A stretch of 64,000 nucleotides of DNA from Mesostigma viride (lineage: Eukaryota > Streptophyta > Mesostigmatophyceae > Mesostigmatales > Mesostigmataceae): assembly GCA_009746045.1 (NCBI GenBank), contig RPFO01000595.1, positions 1,361,123 to 1,425,122 of the forward strand. The letters run 5' to 3'. A program made the position numbers and the translations under genes. Of this stretch, positions 42,101 to 52,500 are shown piece by piece. Position 1 is the first letter of the stretch. Each line of letters starts with the position of its first letter. The notes beneath the pieces are model-generated. The model did no database searches and was not told where the DNA came from. It saw nothing but the letters and a program-made list of their open reading frames with translations.

Positions 42101-42656
42101 TGTTACGTCGCGTAACAATTCGTTGTAGTTACGGACGTAAATTAGGTCCTTTGCCTCGGTCGTTCATAGGTTACGTGTAGTTTGTACGGGGACACTGTTG
42201 TCCTTGTGACAGTACTGTGGTGCATTGGATGCCCTTGGGCGTCGCGCCGCGTACTTTACTAGTGGTTCTTATCCTTTGGGTAGAATGTAGTGGACCAGCG
42301 TGCATCTGTGCAATTGTAGGCGAGGGCCAGGTCGGCCCGAGCATGCTGGACCGTTGGTGATCATTTATGCACATTCTACCCCTCGTGTTGGCACTCGGCG
42401 TGTGTTAAATGAATTAACACATATAGGCTTGGGTCACGGCAGTGTACGTAGTTGTGTTTCCTTCCTCTATTCCTGGAGTAAACGGGTTCGTGTAAATGGC
42501 TTATGGCGTATTACAGTAATACATACGTGAATGCATTGAGATCTGCACCGTCTCGTTCGTCTTTCGCTAGGGGTTTGAGTAGAGGAGGCCTGACTAATTT
42601 AGGTTGGATTAGGCCGGGTAGAGGTAGAGGTGGTGGTAGAAGTTTAGGACGTAACA
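42101..42656 (+). repeat. G3 3' LTR (556 bp)
   Basis: Starts TGTTACGTCGCGTAACAAT, ends GGACGTAACA. Full-length relative to the 138-bp 5' copy. Confidence 0.9.
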
Positions 42657-42661
42657 GTAGC
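42657..42661. repeat. Target-site duplication of G3, right copy (GTAGC)
   Basis: Matches 32279-32283. Confidence 0.9.
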
Positions 42662-44029
42662 CTCCGTGATAATTGCCCGCCTTTTCGCAAGGACGAAGCC
42701 ACGGAAACCACCCTACCAGCGTCCTCGGCTTTCGCAGCCAGGACGCTAGTCACAATACGTCACAGGAAACGACAATTCACAAACAAAACAACAAGGATGG
42801 GCGCACATAACCTCACCTCCTACGCGTGCAGGCAAGAGGGACGGAGCAAGGCGGTTGGCTGCAAGCGACTACCACATACTGCATGACAAAACGTACCTTG
42901 GCGTTGCGCAGCCGACTTTCCTCCCTAGCTTGGCGCCGATTCCTTGTTGTGGTGCAGAGCCGAGCTCCCCGTCGGTGCCCAGTCGACAGGAGATGCTTCT
43001 AAGCCCTATCCTATGACCGCCCTTTCAGCTAGACGATGCCGTCGTTCACCACAGCCAGTTTCCCAGGCTGGCGGGTCGAACTCGGCTTTCTATCTCGCTA
43101 AATATTGGGCCGAACCTGCGCAGGCCCTGCGCTATTAAGAATGCACCTAGCGGCTTAAACACAAGGGCTCTTCGCGAGCACTTGTGGAAAACCTCTAGAG
43201 CTACCTCCGATCCAGTTGTTGCACGGATGCAACATGCCATTTGTGGTATTAAATTATCCGTCCCGGTCGATCGGCGCCGACCGTAATCCGGCGCCAGTGC
43301 CGAGGCCATAGTATAGTTGGCAGCCGAGGCAATCCGTGTGGAAGTAAGTGTAGAAGTTTTGCTGACGAACTTGGCTTTTGCGCCGTAGGCAGACCTAGCG
43401 CCTGAACGGGAGTTACGGGACAGCCAAGTGGCACTGCACATGCGTTATGATGGTTCCTACGGACATTTGGATATTTTTCAGGAGAGGCCTCTAGCCGTAC
43501 TGGTCTTTAATGTGTTCTAGACGGTTCGAGAAGCCCGTCCCCGCGGACCTCACGTCATGCCTGGTTGGCAGCGCCAGGCGCAGCCACCAACGGGGACGAA
43601 GGGACAAAATAGGACGGCACGAGCTATGCCAGCAGTCCGGACCTTGTATCGTAATTTACCACGTTGCTCTACAGATTATTTACCATCGCTTAATCCTGGA
43701 GTGTAAATCTCCTGTGGGCTCGAGTGTGAATCCCTCGCCTACTGGGTGTAAGTCTTCCCGCATTGAGTGTTTTAATCTGAGTGGTGACATTGTAATACAC
43801 GAAACCGGTTTTCCGGGTTTGAGCTTATTCGTATTGTGTGACAAGTATTCTTAAGCCACCATCGTGCGCTGTGACGCATAGGAAGTCAAAGGTCTTTCGC
43901 ATTCATTCTCAATCATTAAGGCGCTATTCTAAATAGCCATACGTGTTAAACTGGACTCGGAGGAAACTTTCCTAGTGGCCTCTATCCCGTCCCGTTTTTC
44001 TGTAATCTGATCCGGATCAGCAACGGAAT

Positions 44030-44036
44030 TATATAA
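44030..44036 (+). promoter_or_regulatory. TATA box, probable G4 LTR promoter
   Basis: TATATAA in an otherwise mixed context, about 390 bp before the gag ATG, consistent with an LTR U3/R boundary upstream of a leader. Confidence 0.5.
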
Positions 44037-44073
44037 GGGCCGGAACCCTTACTAATTCCGCTTGCAGTAATTC

Positions 44074-44098
44074 ATTGTGGGGGTCGGATCCCCACAAT
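44074..44098 (+). other. Hairpin in the G4 leader region
   Basis: Nine-base perfect stem ATTGTGGGG/CCCCACAAT with loop GTCGGAT, about 40 bases after the TATA box. Position fits a leader or primer-site structure; role unknown. Confidence 0.4.
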
Positions 44099-44423
44099 CC
44101 TAACTGCCCATACCCGTTACCCATATTGCGGTTCTTGCATGCCCCAACCTGGCCTTGTCCGGTTGACCTAAGGGATTCGTCCGGAAACGAATCTCCTTAT
44201 ATTGCGTGCTTTAAACGGAAACGCTGTGTGGGTTGCAATTTCACGCATTGTTTGGCGTCTTGGCCATTGCCTCACACCCTATCTCTGGGATACTTACTGT
44301 CAGCTCCGGCAAGCTGCAGTAATATCTCACGTCCTTTAATTGACGTATTTTTGTGCTTAATTTGTCATCCCGCCAAGGTGACTAGAGGCACATTGTTCAC
44401 GGCACTTTACCAGCCACCACGCG

Positions 44424-46300
44424 ATGGCTGACGGTATTGAGCGAGGGCGACGAGAGGCCCATCCCTTCTCTCCTGCCCCTTCCCTCGTGGCAGCACTCGA
44501 GGCGGCAGAGAGAGCTACCCAAAATCACTCACGCCCGAGTAGTGAGCGTGGCTCTAGGGGGTCATCCCCAGCACAAACCCCACGTTTGGGAGGGAATTCC
44601 TCGGCGGCTGCCGGTGCACCACCTGGTAGCCCTGTAGTGAATCCCCTTAATGGACCACCAAGTGGAACATCCATCGCGGGATTGTCGGCGGGTCCGGCCC
44701 TTGGTGTAGGAGCCGGCGCGGGGGCGCAGGGGAATAATGTTACCCTGCACTACGGTAGGAGTGGGGCCCTGCCTACGGTGCTGCCGCAACCTACATTGGC
44801 CACTTGGCCCAGCAGCGCCCCGGCGCCACCCTTGTATGATAGCCGATCGCGGTCTCGCCGCGCTGCGAATCGGGCGTCCTATCATGCGCCTGGACCCCTT
44901 GGGGCTAGCCCCTTCGGCCATGCCTCGCCAAATATGGCTGGGCAGGGCCAGGGCACCGCACGGACCGGTCGGTCTTCCTTCGGGGTCGCAGGGGAGGCGA
45001 TTCCCCTCCCCAACTCAGCATACGACCGCCTGGCTCCGGGTGACCCACGAGCGCAGCACCCAGCGGCCACCGCCGCCCATCATTATGCAAGCCGCGCCCA
45101 CTACCCACATGGGTATGAGCACCCGGGTGGGGATGAGTGCAGCCCCCCGGCAGGTTACCCGCGTGGGCACACCTCGCAAGGTGTGGCCGGGCCCGGGAGA
45201 CCCGCGAGTATCATGGGCCATCATGACGATGATACTCACAATGCAGGGCGACTACCACCGTTGCCCAAGCTGTCGGATATTCCCAAGTTTAAACCCGACT
45301 GCTCGTACCAAGAGTTTGAGGCTTGGGAGATTGCAGTGTCTCAGAAGATCGACATCTGGGAGACATACAATCGCAAGCTCTTGGACGAGGATATCAAGGT
45401 CAAGCTGGTGTCCAGCGAGGCACTGGCTCCCGATGTGAGACAAGCTCTCCATTGCGAAAGCGCCCTGGCCAATGGCTTCCCCAGCAGCTTGGCTGAATTA
45501 TTTCGGCGAGCACGGGCCAAGTACCTGCCACCCGACCAAGACAAGCTGGACCGGGAGGCTTTTGGGGCGTTCAAGCAGGGGAACCTGAGCTATCGGGAAT
45601 ATATGACCAAGTTCGAGCTTCTAGCTGGGCGGGTTGATGACCTGATGGGCCCAGAAGCCTTGGCAAGGTTCTATGAGGGCTTGCAACCCGAATTCCGGGA
45701 TGAGGTGAAGCGGAAATTCGCCCACCTCTCCTGGGCTCAATGGAACCTGCAGGACATCAAGACCTACCTAGCGGAGATAGCTCCCTTGGTGCAGCGGACC
45801 CCAAAACCCCGCGTGAATGCACTGGAACTCAATGAGCTGGGATTCGCCCCCGTGTGGGTGGATGAGCTACAGTGCGAGGTCCTGGACATTAATGCCTTGG
45901 ACACTTCCCGGATTCAGTGCTACCACTGCAACCGCGTGGGGCACATCAAACGTGAGTGCCCTGATCTCCCTCCGCTGGACCAGGCCCCGCCTGTGCACAA
46001 CGCAACAATTTCCAAGCGGCCTCCCCGCAAATGGCCTCGAGGCCACCACCGGCGCGAAATATGCGCACAGCTCCCAGTGCGGGTGAGCGTGCCCGACGCT
46101 TGCAACAAGCGCGCCAACAGCCCCGGCTGTACCAACAACCCAAGGCGCCCCCAAGCGCCTACCAGCAAGCTGGGCATGCCCTCAACCAACTGGATGCCGC
46201 AGACGCGGCCGAGCCTGATGATGGCTCTTCCGCGGCCGCATCCGGCCACCTGCGAGGCACACCGGTGGACGAGGGGCCTGCAGGAGAGGCGTTGGACTGA
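44424..46300 (+). CDS. gag: G4 Gag with CCHC knuckle (C-terminal frameshift)
   Basis: Starts at ATG 44424 (MADGIERGRREAHPF). The N-terminal 290 residues are Gly/Pro/Ser-rich. The capsid region is LPPLPKLSDIPKFKPDCSYQ, FEAWEIAVSQKIDIW, LSYREYMTKFELLAGRVDDL, EFRDEVKRKFAHLSWAQWNL. The knuckle CYHCNRVGHIKREC lies near 45919-45960. After about 46020 the homologous tail (AGERARRLQQARQQP, as in G2 Gag) is in another frame ending at 46300, so there is a one-base shift there. Confidence 0.82.
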
Positions 46301-46359
46301 GAGGCCGGGAGGGCACTCCGGGCGACACCTTACCCGGCCATGAACAAGTCGCCCAAGTT

Positions 46360-47016
46360 TTGTTACCATGTCATGTGGTGACAGAGACCCAGGAATGGCA
46401 AGCGGAGCCTAGCGAAGGCCCGCGGCAACTACTCCTCTTCACTGGAAGCCTACCAGACCCCCAGGGCTCTGGGCGTTGTCTGGAGGGCATCAAGGTCCTC
46501 ATTGACAGTGGTGCGGCTACCACCTTCGTCAGTGAGGCCATAGTGCAGCGCCTGGGAGTAACCCCGACTCCCCATACCATTGCTCGGCGCGTGCGATACT
46601 CGGATGGCTACACTCAGCCATCCCCGGGCTATGCGGACTTGGCCCCTATCGTACAAGGCACCAGCGTGCCCATTCGCGCCACGGTCATTCCCTTACAAGC
46701 GGCTGATATCATCCTAGGGATTGACTGGCTGCACATATCCAAGGTGACCGTCTCTTTTGGTACCATGGTTACCCACTTCCCAGATGGGTCATTCTGGTTA
46801 CCTGAGCGGCAGTATGCGGCCAACGGCATGACCATCACAGATGACACGCCTGCCCTCAAGAGTGACCGTCGTCGCCTTGCGGACATTCTCATGTCCAAAA
46901 GGGAGTTCAAGCGGATGATGAGAGCCCGGCAGCCTCCTCCCGTTTACTCCATTCGTCTGGACGCCCTTGCCCACGCGCGCGGGCCCAGCGCCCAGCATGC
47001 ACAGGCTGGAGTTTTG
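46360..47016 (+). pseudogene. pol: G4 protease (5' part of pol, interrupted by X)
   Basis: KVLIDSGAATTFVSEAIVQRLG (near 46490) is the retropepsin active site; IILGIDWLHISKVTV is the second motif. It continues with VTHFPDGSFWLPERQYA as in G3. The gene runs into insertion X after AQHAQAGVL and resumes near 58574. It lacks an in-frame start of its own, as expected for a -1 frameshift product. Confidence 0.85.
47010..47016. repeat. Candidate target-site duplication of X, left copy (AGTTTTG)
   Basis: AGTTTTG here and at 58567-58573 flank the interruption of G4. A single 7-base match is suggestive only. Confidence 0.4.
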
Positions 47017-48783
47017 TTAAGGGGACGGTCCCGGCGCGAATATTTTGGCGCCGAAAAATTCGCGGTACCCGTCCGTACCGTGAAAAAGTGGTGCACGGGG
47101 CGCGCACCCCTACCGGAGCTGGCCATGGCGACGTGCTTTCAGGCAGAGTAGAAAAAGATAGCTCGCGGAATGCAGAGAAACTGAGCGAATCTTAAAGACG
47201 ATGAGTAAATGTTACTACTTCGTAGCGGAGTTCGCGTTTTTTGCAGTGTCGATGATTTTATTGATGACCATCGCCACGGGGGTCCAATCTGATGTTTTCG
47301 TCGAGAGGAATAAATTAGAATGCACGCTGGCGGCGGTGATTGTCAGGTTTTATGGGCTTTACCTAGCGTCAAGGATGCGTTTAAATCGTTATTGGTAAAA
47401 TTTGCTGGGTTTCGGCAAGATTTCCGTCATGATCGGTAAGACACTCTCCAGGCTCGCGGGATGCGCGTCTTATTATTCCATGGAAGGTTGTTCTTTCTTG
47501 CGCCGCTGGGCGAAGGACAATTCCGGTAATGGTACGATCGTGTGATCAACGTGACCCTATGAATGTTTCGCTTCCTTTATGGGTTATCAACGCAAGTTTT
47601 CGGCTTCTTTCCGTGCAGTTCGCGCCAGGTATAATGCCATTCCGTGCTGCGCATCGCCAGATTCCTGGCACCTTTCCGTGGTTTTTATGTACGTTGCATG
47701 GCTGGGATGTATCAAAGCGTGACCGTGGCATATCGTCAAGTTGTCAGGGATTTGCTGAGTGGTTTCTTGGAAGGAGATTGCTAACAGCACTCAGTTTTGT
47801 GTGAATATTGACGCGGCCTTTCTTAGCAGAGGCTTCATTGTGGTTAGAGGCTCACAAGCTTGAGTTTGTTTCTTGGCAAACAATTGCGCTGGAAAGAAAG
47901 GTGGCAGTGGTTTTTCTGAGGGGCATACTGCATGGGTGGAACTGCACGTAGGTAGGGGTTATCGTTGTCTTGTTGGCCTTTCTCCCACTAAAATGGGAGA
48001 GCCCTAATTCATATGCTAGCAAGGCAAGGTAACCATGGTAAGAAGCCTTGGCAAGCAGCATGTATGATAATTCTGCTTTCTCTGTGGACTGTCTGTTGTT
48101 ACCCTTGTTGGGCAATTAGTGGATATGGCTTTCTAGGGTGTGTTTGAGCTTGGTTTTGGGATGACGCCCACACCATAAACCTGGAATATGCTTTAGAAGT
48201 GTTGGCTAGGCATGTTGAGCTACCTGCCTCATTGTTGTGCACACACGCAACAGGTTGCCCGTGTCGAGGTAAGGCAAGGGCACATGACGTGCCCAGCCAC
48301 CTCCTTGTACATTGTGGTCGAATTGGGCATGGTCAGGAGCCTTTTGGATGGCATAGGAAGTGTTAGAGTACTCACTAATGCCTTCCTTAGCGTCTGCACA
48401 GGTGGCCAACTGCCAAAATTAATAACTGCTACAGCTGAGCTCAGAATGCCACCAAACTTTGACAGTGCCTTCTATGGTCATGACAGAATTTGACTTGTGC
48501 TTTTCAGGCCTAATTGATGTGTTATGAGTGTGTATGGGGACGCCCCGCCTAAAAAAGCGTATTTTTTGCCCAAAAATTAATAACTCAAAGGGATGTGCTG
48601 ATTTTGTTGATCCAATTAGGTAGAAACGATGTCCCATGACATTTTTATATGGGTTGTGCTTTTTTTATGCAACTGGTTCTCCCACTGTTCTGGGCAAGAT
48701 GTGCCCCGGACAGCGTTTTTTTCTATTTTTAGCTCATAGCCGGTGTATGGCTGGGGGTAGTACCCCCAACAAGTGGTGGTATG
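47017..48783. mobile_element. X: unclassified insertion in G4, left part
   Basis: 1.77 kb with no convincing gene; the longest plus-strand frame (47201-47398, 65 codons, with a hydrophobic stretch) has no recognisable domain. Base composition turns AT-rich toward the right. It ends where the copia D LTR begins. The right remnant of X is 58440-58566. No terminal inverted repeat links the ends (TTAAGGGGACGG versus TAGGGGGGGTA). Confidence 0.4.
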
Positions 48784-49564
48784 TGTTGGGGATCATATAC
48801 CCACCTGCCCACACTATATTCCAGCCTGACTTTCTTCTTCTTCTTTGTTTTACTTCACAAGGGCTGAGAATTTGATAGATTTGATAAGTTAGATGAATTG
48901 CTCTCAATGAGCTGATCAATGTTCATGTGCCATAGTCCTATATTTGGCCATAGATCTCTTGTACCTGAGTTGGTCTAGTAGCATCACTTCCATGCTTGAC
49001 AAGTGGTGTACTTCTTTGGTAGACAAGTGTCCATTCCATGAGCTGACATGTGTTGGAAGCTCATAGTGACAAGTGTTGCATTCCATTGACTGACAAGTGG
49101 ATAGACTCATTGGATTACACTTGTCATTCCAAGTAGAAACCATGTGTCACTTTATTAAGCATTAGATGTGGCACATTGTTCAGAGGACATTTGGCAATCA
49201 ACTGTCATGCCAGCTCATTAGAACCTTTCTAGAATGACCTTGGAATGTTCTAGGAATATACCAGGAATATTCCTGGAATATACTGAGAATATGCTGGGAA
49301 TATGCTTAGATGTTTCTACAAGCTTCTATGATGACATCAGCATCTGATGTCATCCTTCCTAGCTAGAAAGGTATAAAAAGAAACTGGCTCCTAAGGCCAG
49401 GTACCTCTTTTCCTAACCTCTCAGCCTAAGAAATAAAACTCTTTTTCTGGTCTCTCTTCCATTGTCTTCAAGCTCAGTCTTTCATCACCTGCAAGGTGCA
49501 AGGGTAACAAGGCCAAGCACAAGGCATTGTGTAAAACCCATTAGTTTCCTCTACCTTTCCAACA
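48784..49564 (+). repeat. Copia D first LTR (781 bp)
   Basis: TGTTGG...CCAACA, nearly identical to 53956-54735. Contains TATAAAAA at 49372-49379 and AATAAA near 49432, giving U3/R/U5. Upstream of the TATA box are repeated GACAAGTG motifs (about 48998-49125), a cluster of GAAnnTTC motifs and a TGACATCA palindrome. Confidence 0.92.
49227..49354 (+). promoter_or_regulatory. Inverted-motif promoter cluster in the copia D LTR
   Basis: TTCTAGAA at 49227-49234, GAATGTTC at 49243-49250 and GAATATTC at 49265-49272 (inside the 16-bp palindrome 49261-49276) fit heat-shock-element half-site pairs (GAAnnTTC or TTCnnGAA). GATGACATCAG and its inverse CTGATGTCATC at 49330-49354 form an 11-bp inverted repeat 18 bases before the TATA box. 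The same cluster is in the second LTR at about +5171. Heat or stress response is inference. Confidence 0.5.
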
Positions 49565-49578
49565 TGGTATCGGAGGAA
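49565..49578 (+). other. Copia D1 primer-binding site
   Basis: TGGTATCGGAGGAA directly follows the LTR; identical to the G3 site. The gag-pol ATG is only 20 bases from the LTR end. Confidence 0.85.
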
Positions 49579-49583
49579 TCTTC

Positions 49584-52500
49584 ATGAGCTCCAAGAAGAC
49601 CACCAAGAAACCCAGCCCAGCTACAAGCTCCATGGCAAGCGACGTCGACTACACTCCTATGCTGAATGTGTGCTCCAAGATGGTGCTGAAATTCGATGGC
49701 ACAAGCCTACGTGGCTGGGAGGAGACCAAGACATCTCTTGAGGGTTTCTGTTCCTTCTATGAGGTTAAGGACGTCCTGCTGGGCACCAGGCAGGACCGCA
49801 AGGCTGACCAAGCTGTTGGCCTTGTCATCTCAGCTGCACTTGTGGGAGAAGCGAGGCGCATCCTATCGCTCGTGCCAGACCAATCTGGCAGCAAGCTCTA
49901 CAAGACGCTGAGGGAGGTCTACGAGCAACAAAAGCTCACCAAGAGTCACCGCATGGACCTCAGGATTCAGCTTCACCGGCTGCAAATGAAGCCTGGGGAG
50001 ACCATGGGGCAGTATATCCTACGTGGATTGCTGCTGCTGGCGGACTACCGTGCGGTGGGAGGCGTCATGAGCGACCAAGATTTTGCGGCTATCCTCAAGA
50101 GCGGCCTGCCTGACCGATATCGCCCTGCCCTGATTTCAGCGCACTTCAAAGAGGAGGACAGCTTGGAGGAGGTCAAGGCTGCGCTGCTGGAGGCGGAGGA
50201 CATGCTGCTGGGAGGACGGCCTTCTCAAGCCACCAAGGAGGAGCCAGCCCAAGGTCAAGCTTTCCACACTGCCAACAAGGGTGGTGAGAGGAAGCACTGC
50301 GCCTACTGCAACAGGAGTGGGCATGCGGAGACCCAGTGCTGGCAAAAGAACTCCCAGCTCAAGCCACGAAGCAAGAACCAAGGACGGCGGGGCAACCAGC
50401 GCAGGAGGGGCAACCAAGCGACCAAGAAGGAGACCTCACCTGGCGGAAGCGTGGCCAACAACACCCAGGAGGCCGCGGAGCTGCCGGAGGGCTTCGTCTT
50501 CACCACCATCGCCGAGTCGGCGCCGTCGCAGGAGGCTGCTGCACTCACGCAGTATAGCCCCAAGCCCCCTGCCTGGGTTCTGGACTCCGCTGCAAGCAGC
50601 CACATGTCCCCATGCCGCACTGACTTTGTGTCCCTCACCCCCACCACTAGGAACATCGTCGGATCAGGAGGACGTCTTCGCGCGACGGGAGTGGGCACGA
50701 TTCGGCTCAAACTGCCCAACCAGCATGTGCACCTGAATGGTGCGCTCTTCGTGCCCGGCTTGAGCGCCCGACTGCTATCAGCTGGGCAGCTCGCCAAGGA
50801 CGGCCACAAAGTCGACCTCACCGAGCAGACAGTGGTGCTGGACAACGAGACGCACAAGATTGCGCTGCAGAACAACATCTACGTGTTACCTGCGGAGCGC
50901 GACGAGGCGGCAATGGCTGCCACGGCCATCGAGCGGCCGGCGAGCCTGCTCTGGCACTGGCGTCTTGGGCATGCTGGCGAAGATCGGATCAAGAGGCTGG
51001 CCGCCATTCCGGAGTCTAACCTTTTTTCGAGGCGCCTGTCATCGCCTGGCTGCCCATCCTGCCCTGCTGGCTTCATCAAGAGGCGCTCATTTTCGCCTGG
51101 ACAGCTCCGATCGACTGTTCCCCGAGCCAAGCTTCACAGCGACATTCTCGGGCCGATGCAGCCAGCAATTGGAGGCACCCGCTACATGCTCGGCTTCACC
51201 GACGATGCTACCCGCTGGCGATGGTGCTTTCCGCTTCGACACAAGGACGAGGCTGTTGACGCCTTGCAACAGCTGCTCACGCGCGAAATTCGCCCCTTCT
51301 ACAACGGTTCGATTCTTCTCCGGACCGACAACGACGCAGTCTTCACTGGGCAGGCGTGGCGGGCCGTCTGCGCTGAACACCGAGTGCACCAGGAGTTCTC
51401 CAGCCCCTACACTCCTGAGCAGAACGGAGTGGCGGAGCGGCTGTGGGGTCTGGCCATGGGCATGACACTGGCAATGCTCACGCATGCCGGTTTGCCCAAA
51501 GGATTCTGGGCACTAGCCTTCAATTGCGCGGTTTATATACTTAACCGCCTGCCGTCTAGCTCGAATCCTGGAGGTGCCACGCCACACTTCCTGCTCACCG
51601 GTCGCAATGCGGATCTCTCGAATCTTCGAATTTTCGGCTGCCCTGCCTTCTATCGGGTGGAGGGCCCACGTGGCAAGCTGGAGGCCAAGGCTCTGCCTGG
51701 AATCTTCGTCGGCTATGATCTGGAATCGCCGGCGTACCTCATTTACCGTCCAGAATCCAAGGATGTCATTCGCCGCCTGCATGTCACCTTCAATGAGGCC
51801 TGGCGCAATGGGGCCATGCCAACTCCTGCGCCGCTTCTGGAAAGTTCTGCCGCACTGGAGGAAACTTCACCAACTGATCTTCCGGCTGTAGCAGAAGTTC
51901 AGCCAAATTCTCTGGCCGAACCTAGCGGACCGGTCACCCGGTCTCAGGCGAGGTTTCTGGACGCCACCAGAAGGGATATTCCTGAGGAGCTTCGCCACGA
52001 GGGAGCGGACGCACCAAGTCCTGATGCAGTCAACGTCCCAAGTCCTAGACCAGTTCCGGAGGCGCTCGACGGTGCTCCAAACTTTTCACAGCCCGTCCTA
52101 ACTACTGACGACGTCTCCCCAAGTGACGCACGGGAGCTGTCTGCTGGTCCACCGGTCACTGCCACTTCAAGTGCTGCTCGCCTGCAAAGTACAATCTCTG
52201 CGCTGCGACGTAACCCAGCTGGTAATGTCGCCATGGCAACTGCTGATGAGCTGATGTTTTGCGGTAGCACCCGTGAACCCCTCGCGATGGAGATTACTAC
52301 CTATGCTCCCCCTGTCACGGTGTCGCCTAAATGGGCTCGTTTTTTTCCGCATTACCAGTCAGTTCGTGATCTTTTTGACACAGTGCATTTTACTGGCAGT
52401 GACGTTTCCCTTCCCGTCTCCTTTACTGAGGCTAACAACAGTCCAGAGTGGCGGGCTGCGATGTTGAGCGAAATTAATAGCATTCGTGATCATGCAGTAT

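Larger units (their letters stand above)
32284..42656 (+). mobile_element. G3: complete Ty3/gypsy chromovirus with ORF0 and ORF3
   Basis: 10.4 kb with LTRs, TGTTACG...CGTAACA ends, primer site, polypurine tract and 5-bp duplication. Order: LTR, ORF0 (32951-33307), gag (33456-35185), pol with protease, RT, RNase H, integrase and chromodomain (35187-39280), ORF3 (39397-41729), LTR. It is the reference for the accessory-gene layout also seen in G2. Pol has five or more single-base frameshifts and the 5' LTR has a 418-bp deletion. Confidence 0.92.
42662..44423 (+). other. Non-coding interval upstream of G4 gag; probably contains the G4 LTR and leader
   Basis: No credible reading frame on either strand. 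The right third has promoter-like features: a TATA box at 44030-44036 and a strong hairpin at 44074-44098. The left part may include the severed G2 leader, but I could not match it to anything. No second LTR copy for G4 is in the window, so limits are unknown. Confidence 0.45.

Noticed and set aside
42657-44000. G2 5' LTR on the far side of the G3 insertion
   Set aside because: No match to the 9069 LTR start or its AATAAA region was found here on the minus strand.
44074-44098. TGGGGGTCGGATCC as the G4 primer-binding site
   Set aside because: The sequence is half of a perfect hairpin, and no LTR end can be confirmed next to it without a second LTR copy.
47201-47398. Small 65-codon ORF with a hydrophobic segment as a gene
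   Set aside because: Short, no recognisable domain, no related copy in the window, and within unclassified insertion sequence.
48916-49143. 75-codon minus-strand frame repeated at 54087-54314 as a gene pair
   Set aside because: It lies in the copia D LTRs and is duplicated only because the LTR is; no domain.
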